Shown here: positions 29,846-38,501 of the stretch, piece after piece
Layout of the letters: the number at the start of each line of letters is the position of its first letter
Position numbering within the stretch: the first letter of the stretch is position 1
Source: Paracoccus endophyticus
GTDB taxonomy: Bacteria; Pseudomonadota; Alphaproteobacteria; Rhodobacterales; Rhodobacteraceae
Length of the DNA: 64,000 nt
Direction: 5' to 3'
Assembly: GCF_003286075.1 (NCBI RefSeq)
Contig: NZ_QLUV01000006.1
Location: 1 to 64,000, forward strand
Made by a program: the position numbers and the translations under genes
The notes under the pieces: generated by a model
The model's input: the letters and a program-made list of their open reading frames with translations, nothing else
Databases searched by the model: none
What the model was told of the DNA's origin: nothing

Positions 29846-30970
29846 GAGCACCCGGTCCAGCACGCCCGTCAGCCGCGCCAGCGTTCCGTCCACGTCGCGC
29901 AGCTTGTCGAGGCCAAACAGCCCCAGGCGAAAGCTGCGGAATTCGGCGCCCTCGCCCACCTGCAGCGGCACGCCCGCGGCGGTCTGCACGCCCTCGGCGG
30001 CAAAGGCGCGGCCGCTCTGGACCTCGGGGTCGTCCGTATAGCTGACCACGACCCCCGGCGCGGCGAACCCCTCGGCCGCGACCGAGCGAACGCCGCGTCC
30101 CGCCAGCCAGTCGCGCACGCCGCGGCCCAGTCGCCACTGCGCCTCGCGCGCGGCGTCCCAACCCATCTCGCGCGTCTCGGCCATGGCGTCGCGCAGCCCC
30201 ACCAGGGCGTCGGTCGGCAGGGTCGCGTGATAGGCGTGGCCGCCCGCCTCATAGGCGGCCATGATCGCGCGCCATTTCTTCAGGTCCAGGACAAAGCTGT
30301 CGCTGGTGGTGCGGTCCAGCCGCTCGACCGCGCGGTCCGACAGCATCACCATCCCGGCCGAGGGCGATGCGCTCCAGCCCTTTTGGGGAGCCGAGATCAG
30401 CACGTCCACGCCGGTCGCCTGCATGTCCACCCAGATTGCGCCCGAGGCGATGCAGTCCAGCACCATCAGCGCGCCCACCTCGTGCGCGGCATCCGCCAGC
30501 GCGGTGACATAGTCGTCGGGCAGGATCAGACCGGCCGAGGTTTCCACATGGGGCGCAAAGACGGCGTCGGGGCGCGTCTCGCGGATGCGGGCCACGACCT
30601 CGTCGATGGGGGGCGGGGCATAGGCAGGACGGGGATCGTTGCCGGCCGGACGCGCCATCACGACGGTGGTCTCGCGCGCAAAGCCGCCCGCGTCGAATAT
30701 CTGCGTCCAGCGATAGGAAAACCAGCCGTTGCGGACGATCAGCGCATGGGCGTCGCGGCCGAACTGGCGGGCCACCGCCTCCATCGCGCAGGTGCCGCCG
30801 CCGGGCACCAGCGCCACGCCGGCTGCGCCATAGACGTCGGTCGCCATGGCCGAGATGTCGCGCATCACCTGCTGGAAACGCTGCGACATGTGGTTCAGGC
30901 TGCGGTCGGTGAACACGACCGAGAACTCCATCAGGCCGTCGGGATCGACATCGGGGCGCAGGCCGGGCAT
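29843..30970 (-). CDS. class V aminotransferase (serine/alanine-pyruvate or -glyoxylate type)
   Basis: 375 residues. PLP enzyme of fold type I, class V: VPGGGTCAMEAVARQF (phosphate-binding turn), LDCIASGAIWVDMQATGVD (Asp for the pyridine nitrogen) and the PLP lysine in SAPQKGWSASPSAG. Probably cytoplasmic. The ATG at 30970 has AGGAG seven bases upstream; a TTG two codons earlier is less likely. It runs opposite to the ligase genes on both sides, so it is regulated separately. The amino donor is unknown; a link to the amine route is inferred from position. Confidence 0.87.
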   Translation of the reverse strand: MPGLRPDVDPDGLMEFSVVFTDRSLNHMSQRFQQVMRDISAMATDVYGAAGVALVPGGGTCAMEAVARQFGRDAHALIVRNGWFSYRWTQIFDAGGFARETTVVMARPAGNDPRPAYAPPPIDEVVARIRETRPDAVFAPHVETSAGLILPDDYVTALADAAHEVGALMVLDCIASGAIWVDMQATGVDVLISAPQKGWSASPSAGMVMLSDRAVERLDRTTSDSFVLDLKKWRAIMAAYEAGGHAYHATLPTDALVGLRDAMAETREMGWDAAREAQWRLGRGVRDWLAGRGVRSVAAEGFAAPGVVVSYTDDPEVQSGRAFAAEGVQTAAGVPLQVGEGAEFRSFRLGLFGLDKLRDVDGTLARLTGVLDRVL

Positions 30971-31113
30971 GGGCAAACTCCTGTTCGTTCGGCGCGCAGG
31001 CTAGCACGCGCGGCGCGGGCTCGGCCACCCGGCCGTTTGGCGCAGATGCGCCGCCCCTTGCGGTGCCCCCTGCCCCGCGCCTACGTTGTCGCCGAACAAC
31101 CAGCGAGTTTTCG

Positions 31114-31812
31114 ATGCGGATCGGCATCCTGAAATGCGGCCAGTCGCCCGAGGTCATCCGGGGCGAGGTCGGCGATTATGACGACATGTTCGTCCGGCTG
31201 CTGGCAGGTCGCGGGTTCACCTTCGACAGCTATCACGTCGAGGCGATGGAGTTTCCCGCCACCGTCCACGACGCCGACGGCTGGCTGATCACCGGATCGC
31301 GCCATGGCGTCTATGAGGATCACGCCTTCATCCCGCCGCTGGAGGGGTTCATCCGCACCGCCCATGACGCGGGCGTTCCGATGGTGGGGATCTGCTTTGG
31401 CCACCAGATCATCGCTCAGGCGCTGGGCGGGCGGGTGGACAAGCACCCGGGCGGCTGGGCCATCGGCCCGCAGGATTATGATTTCGGGGACCAGACCGTG
31501 ACGCTGAACGCGTGGCACCAGGACCAGGTGACCACCCTGCCGCCGGGGGCCGCGCCTTTGGGGCGCAATGCGTTCTGCGAGAATGCGGCGCTGGTCTATG
31601 GCGACCGGGCGTTTACCGTCCAGGCCCACCCCGAGTTCGGCGACGCGGTGATCGACGGCCTGATGGAGCATCGCGCAGGCTTGGTGCCCGGCGCGCTGAT
31701 CGACGATGCGCGCGCACGCCGCGGACAGGCCGATGCACGCCCCGTGGCCGACCGGATCGAGGCGTTCTTCAAGGCCGCGCGCGACCGCAAGCCCCGGCGG
31801 GGGGCCGCCTGA
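31114..31812 (+). CDS. class I glutamine amidotransferase (PuuD-like hydrolase candidate)
   Basis: 232 residues. GMP-synthase-type amidotransferase domain with nucleophile Cys94 in GICFGHQIIAQALGG, and the His-Glu pair in VQAHPEFGD. An N-terminal GILKCGQSPEVIRGEVGDYDDMF segment is typical of stand-alone class I enzymes. No synthase domain is attached. In the PuuABCD pathway a hydrolase of different fold removes the gamma-glutamyl group; here this enzyme could do so, by inference. Its stop overlaps the following PaiB gene start (TGATG). Confidence 0.88.
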   Translation: MRIGILKCGQSPEVIRGEVGDYDDMFVRLLAGRGFTFDSYHVEAMEFPATVHDADGWLITGSRHGVYEDHAFIPPLEGFIRTAHDAGVPMVGICFGHQIIAQALGGRVDKHPGGWAIGPQDYDFGDQTVTLNAWHQDQVTTLPPGAAPLGRNAFCENAALVYGDRAFTVQAHPEFGDAVIDGLMEHRAGLVPGALIDDARARRGQADARPVADRIEAFFKAARDRKPRRGAA

Positions 31813-32420
31813 TGTATGTCCCGCCTGCGTTTGCCGAGGACCGGCCCGAGGTGCTGGCGGCGCTGATCGCGGCCCATCCGCTGGCCACGCTGATCTCGCA
31901 CGGGCGGGACGGGCTGACGGCGAACCTGATCCCCATGCAGCTTGATCCGGCCGCGCAGGTGCTGCGCGCCCATCTGGCGCGCGCCAACCCGCAACTGGAC
32001 GACCTGCGCGCGGGTGGCGCGGTCCTGGCGGTGTTTCAGGGCCTGCAGGCCTATGTCTCGCCGGGCTGGTATGCCTCCAAGGCCGAACACGGGCGCGTCG
32101 TCCCGACCTGGAACTATCTGACTGTGCAGGTGCGCGGCGTTCCGCGCATCCTCGACGACGCCGACTGGCTGCACGCGCAGGTGTCCAGCCTGACCGATAC
32201 GCATGAGGCGGGCGCCAGCGTCCCTTGGGCAGTCACCGATGCGCCCCCGGCCTTTGTCGCGGCGCAGCTGCGCGGCATCGTGGGGCTGGAAGTGCCGGTC
32301 GCGCGCCTGCAGGGCAAGTGGAAGGCCAGCCAGAACCGCCCCCCCGATGACCGCGCCGGCGTGATCGCGGGTCTGGCCGAACGCGGCGACCCGATGGCCG
32401 GCGTCGTGCCGGCGCCCTGA
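31812..32420 (+). CDS. PaiB-like FMN-binding negative transcriptional regulator family
   Basis: 202 residues, of the FMN-binding split-barrel PaiB family. Begins MYVPPAFAEDRPEVL, the family's typical opening; then HGRDGLTANLIPMQL, SPGWYASKAEHGRVVPTWNYLTVQVRG and GKWKASQNRPPDDR. In Bacillus, PaiB was linked to sporulation and degradative enzyme control, next to a polyamine acetyltransferase (PaiA). It has no helix-turn-helix that I can see, so direct DNA binding is doubtful. Translationally coupled to the amidotransferase by TGATG. Confidence 0.87.
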   Translation: MYVPPAFAEDRPEVLAALIAAHPLATLISHGRDGLTANLIPMQLDPAAQVLRAHLARANPQLDDLRAGGAVLAVFQGLQAYVSPGWYASKAEHGRVVPTWNYLTVQVRGVPRILDDADWLHAQVSSLTDTHEAGASVPWAVTDAPPAFVAAQLRGIVGLEVPVARLQGKWKASQNRPPDDRAGVIAGLAERGDPMAGVVPAP

Positions 32421-32467
32421 CCCTCCGTTCCCAGAAAGCCGGCCCCGGCGCCGGCGGAAAGTTACCC

Positions 32468-33823
32468 ATGTCAGACTGGCTGACGAAGATCCCGGCCGCC
32501 GCGCGGCAGTATATCGACGGCCGCCGCCTGGACGAGATCGAGTGCATCGTGCCCGACATCGCCGGCGTCGCCCGCGGCAAGGCGATGCCCGCGTCCAAGT
32601 TCGCGCGGCAGCAGAGCTTTTATTTGCCCAACAGCATCTTCCTGCAGACGATCACCGGCGAGTGGGCCGACAACCCGACCGGCGCGTTCACCGAACCCGA
32701 CATGGTGCTGACCCCGGACTACGAGACGACCTCGGCGGCGCCGTGGACCGCGGACGTGACCCTGCAGGTGATCCACGACGTGTTCGACCAGCAGGGCCGC
32801 CCGGTGCCGATCGCGCCGCGCAACGTGCTCAAGCGCGTCGTCGGGCTTTACGCCGAACGCGGCTGGCGCCCCATCGTGGCGCCCGAGATGGAGTTCTTCC
32901 TCGTCGCCCGCAACATCGACCCCAACCAGCCGATCCAGCCGCCGATGGGGCGAACCGGACGACGCGCCGCCGCCAAGCAGGCCTATTCGCTGTCGGCGGT
33001 GGACGAATACGGCAAGGTCATCGACGACATCTACGACTTTGCCGAGGCGCAGGGGTTCGAGATCGACGGCATCCTGCAGGAAGGGGGCGCCGGGCAGGTC
33101 GAGATCAATCTGGCCCACGGCGACCCGGTGCAGCTGGCCGACCAGATCTTCTACTTCAAGCGGCTGATCCGCGAGGCGGCGCTGCGCCACGACTGCTTTG
33201 CCACCTTCATGGCCAAGCCGATCGAGGGCGAGCCGGGCAGCGCCATGCACATCCACCACTCGGTGGTGTCCTCGCAGACCGGGGACAACATCTTTTCCGA
33301 CCCCGAGGGGCGCGAGACGCCGGCCTTCCTGCATTTCATCGCCGGGATGCAGCGGCACCTGCCGGCGGCGGTCGCGCTGCTCGCGCCCTATGTGAACAGC
33401 TATCGCCGCTATGTCCCCGACTTTGCGGCGCCCATCAACCTGGAATGGGGCCGCGACAACCGCACGACCGGGCTGCGCGTCCCGATTTCGGACCCGAGCG
33501 GGCGGCGGGTGGAAAACCGTCTGGCGGGGATGGACTGCAACCCCTATCTGGGTTTTGCCGCGTCGCTGGCGACCGGCTATCTGGGGCTGATGGAGGGCGA
33601 GAACCCGCGCGCGGAATGCCTGGGCGACGCCTATATGGCCGAGGACGGCCTGCCCCTGAACCTGGGCGACGCGCTGGACGAGATGGTGGAATCCGAGCCC
33701 ATGCGCGAGGTGCTGGGGACCGAGTTCGTGGCCGTGTACGAATCAGTGAAACGCAACGAATACAAGGAGTTCCTGCAGGTGATCAGCCCGTGGGAGCGTG
33801 AGCACCTGTTGCTGAACGTGTAA
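32468..33823 (+). CDS. glutamine synthetase-like ligase B (gamma-glutamyl-amine ligase type)
   Basis: 451 residues. Second GS-family ligase: PEMEFFLVA, QEGGAGQVEINL, GSAMHIHHSVV, NSYRRYVPDFAAPIN, DNRTTGLRVP and RVENRLAGMDCNPYL. It has a fuller N-terminal domain (PDIAGVARGKAMP) than ligase A and is closer in feel to gamma-glutamylputrescine synthetase. Just upstream of the FAD oxidase, giving the ligase-oxidase pair of the Puu pathway. Ribosome site AAAGTTACCC is weak; the start was set by family length. Confidence 0.9.
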   Translation: MSDWLTKIPAAARQYIDGRRLDEIECIVPDIAGVARGKAMPASKFARQQSFYLPNSIFLQTITGEWADNPTGAFTEPDMVLTPDYETTSAAPWTADVTLQVIHDVFDQQGRPVPIAPRNVLKRVVGLYAERGWRPIVAPEMEFFLVARNIDPNQPIQPPMGRTGRRAAAKQAYSLSAVDEYGKVIDDIYDFAEAQGFEIDGILQEGGAGQVEINLAHGDPVQLADQIFYFKRLIREAALRHDCFATFMAKPIEGEPGSAMHIHHSVVSSQTGDNIFSDPEGRETPAFLHFIAGMQRHLPAAVALLAPYVNSYRRYVPDFAAPINLEWGRDNRTTGLRVPISDPSGRRVENRLAGMDCNPYLGFAASLATGYLGLMEGENPRAECLGDAYMAEDGLPLNLGDALDEMVESEPMREVLGTEFVAVYESVKRNEYKEFLQVISPWEREHLLLNV

Positions 33824-33825
33824 GG

Positions 33826-33872
33826 GGCAGACCGGGGCGCTGCCCCGGACCCCGGGATATTTGGGCAAGAAA
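33826..33872 (+). repeat. extragenic hairpin repeat of Rhodobacteraceae type
   Basis: CCGGGGC-GCT-GCCCCGG (33832-33848) followed by ACCCCGGGATATTTGGGC. I recall near-identical hairpin-plus-GGATATTT units in many intergenic regions of Rhodobacter and Paracoccus genomes. It sits between ligase B and the oxidase; it might act as a weak terminator or RNA stabiliser. Confidence 0.55.
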
Positions 33873-33884
33873 GAAGCCCCTGCG

Positions 33885-35195
33885 ATGAACCTGCTGTTTT
33901 CCAACGACCGGCGCGCGACCTATCCGCCCAGCCTTTATGCCGCGCAGAACCCGGCCCTGCCGCCGTTCGCGCCCTTGCGGGGCGAGACGCGGGCCGATGT
34001 GGCCGTGGTCGGGGGCGGCTACACGGGCCTGTCGGCGGCGCTGCACCTGGCGCGCGCGGGGCGGCGGGTTGTCCTGCTCGAGGCGCATCGCGCGGGCTTC
34101 GGCGCGTCGGGGCGCAACGGTGGGCAGGTCGGCTCGGGCCAGCGGCTCGAGGTCGAGGAACTGGAGCGAATGGCGGGGCGCGAGGCCGCGCGGCGGTTGT
34201 GGGACATGGCCGAGGAAGCCAAGGCCCTGACCCGCGCGCTGGCCGACGCCTCGGGCGTGGCCTTTCACCCGGGCATCGCCCATGCCGCCCGCAGTGCGTC
34301 CGAGGTTGCCCACGCGCGCGCCAACGCCGAACGGCTGGCGCGCGATTACGGCTATCACCAGATCACGCCCCTGGACCGCGACGGGCTGCGCGCGCTGGTC
34401 CGGTCGCCGCTGTACCGCGGCGGCGACATCGACCGCGGCGCGGGGCACCTTGACCCGCTGGGGCTGGCGCTGGGGATGGCCCGGCTGGCCGCCCAGGCCG
34501 GGGCCGTGATCCACGAGGACAGTCCCGTCCACCACATCGCCCATGCCACGCGCGCGGGCGGCAAGACCATCGTGCAGACCGGAACGGGTCGGGTGATCTG
34601 CGATCACGTGATCCTGGCCGCCAATGGCTATCTGGGCGGTCTGGACACCCATGTCGCCGCGCGCGTCATGCCGATCAACAACTTCGTCGTGGCGACCGGG
34701 CCGCTGGGCGCGCGCGCCGACGACATCCTGACGCAGAACATCGCCGTCCACGACACCCGCTTCGTGGTGAACTATTGGCGCCTGTCGGACGACCGGCGGC
34801 TGATCTTCGGGGGTGGCGAGAACGTCAGCTATCGCTTTCCGCGCGACATCGCGGCCAAGGTCCGCCGGCCACTGGAACAGGTCTATCCCCAGCTGAAGGG
34901 GGTGGCGATCACCCACGCCTGGGGCGGGACGCTGGCGATCACCATGAACCGGATGCCGCTGTTCGCCCGGCCCGCGCCGAACTGCCTGTCGGCCAGCGGC
35001 TATTCCGGTCATGGCGTGGCGCTGGCGACCCTGGCCGGAAAGCTGATGGCCCGGGCGGTGCAGGGCCAGTCCGAGGGCTTTGACGCCATGGCCGCGCTGG
35101 CCCCCGCGCCGTTCCCGGGCGGTGCCGCGCTGCGCTGGCCGCTGCTGGTGGCCGGCATGTCATGGTACGGGTTGCGCGACCGGCTGGGGATCTAG
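33885..35195 (+). CDS. FAD-dependent amine oxidoreductase (PuuB-like, DAO family)
   Basis: 436 residues. D-amino-acid-oxidase superfamily with the N-terminal FAD-binding site VVGGGYTGLSAALHL (43-48) and GFGASGRNGGQVGSGQ, a substrate domain, and the C-terminal GYSGHGVALATLAGKL that closes over the flavin. The segment LFSNDRRATYPPSLYAA at the start is typical of gamma-glutamylputrescine oxidases. It would oxidise the glutamylated amine to an aldehyde with H2O2 release. The ATG at 33885 follows AGAAAG. The aldehyde dehydrogenase expected next (PuuC) is not in this window. Confidence 0.88.
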   Translation: MNLLFSNDRRATYPPSLYAAQNPALPPFAPLRGETRADVAVVGGGYTGLSAALHLARAGRRVVLLEAHRAGFGASGRNGGQVGSGQRLEVEELERMAGREAARRLWDMAEEAKALTRALADASGVAFHPGIAHAARSASEVAHARANAERLARDYGYHQITPLDRDGLRALVRSPLYRGGDIDRGAGHLDPLGLALGMARLAAQAGAVIHEDSPVHHIAHATRAGGKTIVQTGTGRVICDHVILAANGYLGGLDTHVAARVMPINNFVVATGPLGARADDILTQNIAVHDTRFVVNYWRLSDDRRLIFGGGENVSYRFPRDIAAKVRRPLEQVYPQLKGVAITHAWGGTLAITMNRMPLFARPAPNCLSASGYSGHGVALATLAGKLMARAVQGQSEGFDAMAALAPAPFPGGAALRWPLLVAGMSWYGLRDRLGI

Positions 35196-35848
35196 AGCGG
35201 CGGGTCCTCGGTGCCCGCAGCAGGCGGCGGGGCGGTCTGGCGTGCCCGCAGAGCTGCGATCCGGCGCGCCATGCGGGCGGCGCGGCGGTTGTGATAGGCC
35301 CGCACCAGCGGCACGGTCAGCGCGTGCCCGATCAGCGCGGCAATCAGCCCCGGGATCAGCCCCCCCACGAAATAGGGCAGCAGGATGGTCTGCGCGAAAT
35401 GCGCCAGCCTGTCCCATTCGGCGGCCCGACCGTCGAATAGCGTCATGACGTTCTGCGCCAGTTGCGTTCCCGCAGCACTGAATTCGTCCAGGATCGCGCG
35501 GGGGGCCATGCTGCCCTCGATCCCCAGCATCCGCCGCCCCAGGCCCACCGACATCACGGCAATGAACGGGATGGTCAGCGGATTGCCCACCATGGTGCCC
35601 AGCACCCCCGCCAGCACGTTGCCCCGGACGGCCCAGGCCAGCGCCATCCCGCCCAGCAGGTGCAGGCCGAACATGGGCGTGAAGCTGACGAAGGTTCCTG
35701 CCGCAAAGCCGCGCGCGACCCGGTGGGGCTGATCGGGCAGCCTGCGGACGCGGTGCACAAGATACTGCACGGCCCGTGACCAGCCCCCGCGCGGATAGAC
35801 CATGTCGCTGGCAAGCTGGGAATAGCTGCGCGGCTTGCGCTTGAACAC
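35192..35848 (-). CDS. DUF2062 domain-containing membrane protein
   Basis: 218 residues. YPRGGWSRAVQYLVHRVRRLPDQPHRVARGFAAGTFVSFTPMFGLH is the DUF2062 signature (named here in part: GTFVSFTPMFGLHL and MVGNPLTIPF). Several hydrophobic segments, so an inner-membrane protein; function unknown. The GTG at 35848 (FKRKPRSY) is preferred; a TTG at 35890 is also open. The stop codon shares the four-base CTAG with that of the convergent oxidase. Confidence 0.85.
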   Translation of the reverse strand: MFKRKPRSYSQLASDMVYPRGGWSRAVQYLVHRVRRLPDQPHRVARGFAAGTFVSFTPMFGLHLLGGMALAWAVRGNVLAGVLGTMVGNPLTIPFIAVMSVGLGRRMLGIEGSMAPRAILDEFSAAGTQLAQNVMTLFDGRAAEWDRLAHFAQTILLPYFVGGLIPGLIAALIGHALTVPLVRAYHNRRAARMARRIAALRARQTAPPPAAGTEDPPL

Positions 35849-35934
35849 CCCGGCCCCCCCGGCTGTCGTTTCGGCTGCGCGGACAGTCAATCAGGCCGTG
35901 CGGCGGGCCGCAAGCCACAGCCGCGCCGGGGCCG

Positions 35935-38061
35935 TCACAGTCGGTTCCGCTGGGCCGGGTCGCGGATGCGGGCCACCTGCGCCACGTCGCTTTCCGCCTC
36001 AAGCGCGGTCAGCAGCGCGTGCAGGTGCTCGCGGTCGCGCAACTCGACCTCGACGGTCAGGCGATAGAAATCGGGCTTCCTGTCGTTGAACTCGAGGTTC
36101 GAGATATTGGCCCCCTGCGCCCCGATCAGCGTGCAGATGCGGCCCAGAACGCCCGCATCGTGGCGGATCGTCAGCGACATCAGCGTGGAATAGACGGGCG
36201 GATGACGCCCTTCGCGCCAATGCAGGTCGACCCAGCGGCCCGGCTGGCTCTCGTAATCCTCCAGCACCGGGCAGTCGATGGCGTGGATGACGACGCCCTT
36301 GCCGCGATAGGTGATGCCGACGATCCGCTCTCCGGGCAGGGGGTTGCAGCAGGGTGCGCGGACGGATTCCTGATCGGCCTCAAGCCCGGCCACGGCGCGA
36401 CCGGCCTCGACCTCCTCCTCGGCCAGGACCAGGTCCGGATAAAGCGCCGCCGTTACCGCGCGCGCCGACATCTCGGCACTGCCGATGCGGGCCAGCATCT
36501 CGTCCGAACTGGGCAGCGCCAGCGCCTTGGCGGCGGTCCGCAGCGCCTTGTCGGTGACCTTGCGGTTCAGATGCTCGAACGCGACGCGCACCAGCTCCGA
36601 TCCCAGCCGGATGAAGCGGGATCGGTCCTCCTCGCGCAAGGACCGCCGGATCGCGGCCTTGGCGCGGCCGGTCACGACGATCCCCAGCCAGGTCGCCTGC
36701 GGGCGCTGGCCCGAGGCCGCGATGATTTCCACCGACTGGCCGTTCTTGAGGCGGGTCCACAGCGGCACGCGGATGCCGTCCACCTTGGCGCCCACGCAGC
36801 CGTTGCCCAGCCGGGTGTGGATCGCATAGGCAAAGTCGATGGGCGTGGCCCCTTTGGGCAACTGGATCACGTCGCCCTTGGGCGTGAAGCAGAAGACCTG
36901 ATCCTGGTACATCTCCAGCTTGACGTGTTCGAGGAACTCGTCGTGGTCCTCCTCGCCAAAGCGTTCGGTCAGGCTCGCGATCCACTCGCCCGGATCGACC
37001 GCAAAGGGGTTTCGCGTCCGAACGCCGTCGCGATAGGCCCAGTGCGCCGCGACGCCCGCCTCGGCCACCTCGTGCATGGCGCGGGTGCGGATCTGGACCT
37101 CGACCCGCTTGCCGTCCCGCCCCGAAACGGTCGTGTGGATCGAGCGGTAGCCGTTCGACTTGGGCTGGCTGATATAGTCCTTGAACCGGCCCGGGACCGC
37201 CCGCCAGCGGCGGTGGATGATCCACAGCGCACGATAGCACTCGGCCTCGGACCCGGTGATGATGCGAAAGCCGTAGATGTCGGACAGCCGGCTGAAGGCC
37301 AACTGCTTTTCCTGCATCTTGCGCCAGACGCTGAAGGGCTTTTTCGCGCGCCCGAAGACGGCGGCCTCGATCCCCTCGCGGTCCAGCTCGGCCCGGATGT
37401 CGGCGGTGATCTGCGGGATCACGTCGCCGGTTTCCTTCTGCAGCGTGACGAAGCGGCGGATGATCGAGTTGCGCGCCTCGGGGTTGATGACCTTGAAGGC
37501 AAGGTCCTCAAGCTCCTCGCGCATCCACTGCATCCCCATGCGGCCGGCCAGCGGCGCGAAGATGTCCATCGTCTCGCGCGCCTTCTGGACCTGCTTGTCG
37601 GGGCGCATCGACTTGATCGTACGCATGTTGTGCAGCCGGTCGGCCAGCTTGACCAGGATCACGCGCAGGTCGCGCGACATGGCCATGAACAGCTTGCGAA
37701 AGTTCTCCGCCTGCTTGGTATGGGTGCCGGACAGTTGCAGGTTGGTCAGCTTGGTGACGCCGTCCACCAGATCGGCGATCTCGCGGCCGAACAGCCGCTC
37801 GATGTCGGTCCAGGTGGACCGGGTGTCCTCGATGGTGTCGTGCAGAAGCGCGGTGATGATGGTGGCGTCGTCCAGCCGCATCTCGGTCAGGATCGTGGCG
37901 ACCGCGACCGGGTGGGTGAAATACGGCTCGCCCGAGTGGCGCGTCTGCCCCTCGTGCATGCGCAGGCCATAGTCGTAGGCCTGCCGGATCAGATCGGCGT
38001 TGGTCCGCGGGTTGTAGTTGCGGACCAGGGCAATCAGATCATCGACATCGATCCGGTCCAA
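35935..38061 (-). CDS. rsh: bifunctional (p)ppGpp synthetase/hydrolase (Rsh)
   Basis: 708 residues, full length for Rsh. N-terminal HD hydrolase domain intact (His74-Asp75 and Glu78-Asp79 in LLHDTIEDT), synthetase domain with RAKKPFSVWRKMQ and SNGYRSIHTTV, then TGS (VFCFTPKGDVIQLPKGATP) and a C-terminal ACT domain (LTIRHDAGVLGRICTLIG). So it should both make and degrade the stringent alarmone. The start is TTG (38061) with a weak ribosome site; no better one is seen. It follows rpoZ by 18 bp on the same strand. Confidence 0.95.
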   Translation of the reverse strand: MDRIDVDDLIALVRNYNPRTNADLIRQAYDYGLRMHEGQTRHSGEPYFTHPVAVATILTEMRLDDATIITALLHDTIEDTRSTWTDIERLFGREIADLVDGVTKLTNLQLSGTHTKQAENFRKLFMAMSRDLRVILVKLADRLHNMRTIKSMRPDKQVQKARETMDIFAPLAGRMGMQWMREELEDLAFKVINPEARNSIIRRFVTLQKETGDVIPQITADIRAELDREGIEAAVFGRAKKPFSVWRKMQEKQLAFSRLSDIYGFRIITGSEAECYRALWIIHRRWRAVPGRFKDYISQPKSNGYRSIHTTVSGRDGKRVEVQIRTRAMHEVAEAGVAAHWAYRDGVRTRNPFAVDPGEWIASLTERFGEEDHDEFLEHVKLEMYQDQVFCFTPKGDVIQLPKGATPIDFAYAIHTRLGNGCVGAKVDGIRVPLWTRLKNGQSVEIIAASGQRPQATWLGIVVTGRAKAAIRRSLREEDRSRFIRLGSELVRVAFEHLNRKVTDKALRTAAKALALPSSDEMLARIGSAEMSARAVTAALYPDLVLAEEEVEAGRAVAGLEADQESVRAPCCNPLPGERIVGITYRGKGVVIHAIDCPVLEDYESQPGRWVDLHWREGRHPPVYSTLMSLTIRHDAGVLGRICTLIGAQGANISNLEFNDRKPDFYRLTVEVELRDREHLHALLTALEAESDVAQVARIRDPAQRNRL

Positions 38062-38079
38062 CCGCCCGCCCCGACAGAG

Positions 38080-38436
38080 TCAGCCGCGATCCTGGGCCTG
38101 CAGCATCATGCGCAGCATGCGCTCCTCCGACTCCTCGTCGGCGGGCTTGGGACGATCGACCTCGGCGCCCAGCAGCAGCGCCATCGCGTCCTCCTCGGGC
38201 TCGTCCACCTCGATCTGGGTCTGGGTGGTCTCGATCATGCGCTCGCGCAGCTCGTCGACGGGCTGGGTCTCGTCAGCGATCTCGCGCAGGGCCACGACGG
38301 CGTTCTTGTCGTCGTCACGGTCGACGGTCAGCGGCGAGCCGGCCGCGATCTCGCGCGCGCGATGGGCCGCGAGCAGAACCAGATCGAAGCGGTTCGGAAC
38401 CTTGTCAACGCAATCTTCGACGGTCACGCGGGCCAT
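38080..38436 (-). CDS. rpoZ: DNA-directed RNA polymerase omega subunit
   Basis: 118 residues. [32 protein letters not shown] is the omega signature (partly quoted as [19 protein letters not shown]); acidic tail follows. Assists RNA polymerase assembly and, in other bacteria, forms part of a ppGpp site, which fits its position before rsh in one transcript. A perfect TTGACA lies upstream at 38500-38505 on the minus strand, but its -10 is poor. Confidence 0.95.
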   Translation of the reverse strand: MARVTVEDCVDKVPNRFDLVLLAAHRAREIAAGSPLTVDRDDDKNAVVALREIADETQPVDELRERMIETTQTQIEVDEPEEDAMALLLGAEVDRPKPADEESEERMLRMMLQAQDRG

Positions 38437-38501
38437 GCAACACCTCTGCGAATCGCAACTTCAGGGCAAGGAGGCATGACTGGCGTGTGCCTGCACCATT
38501 G

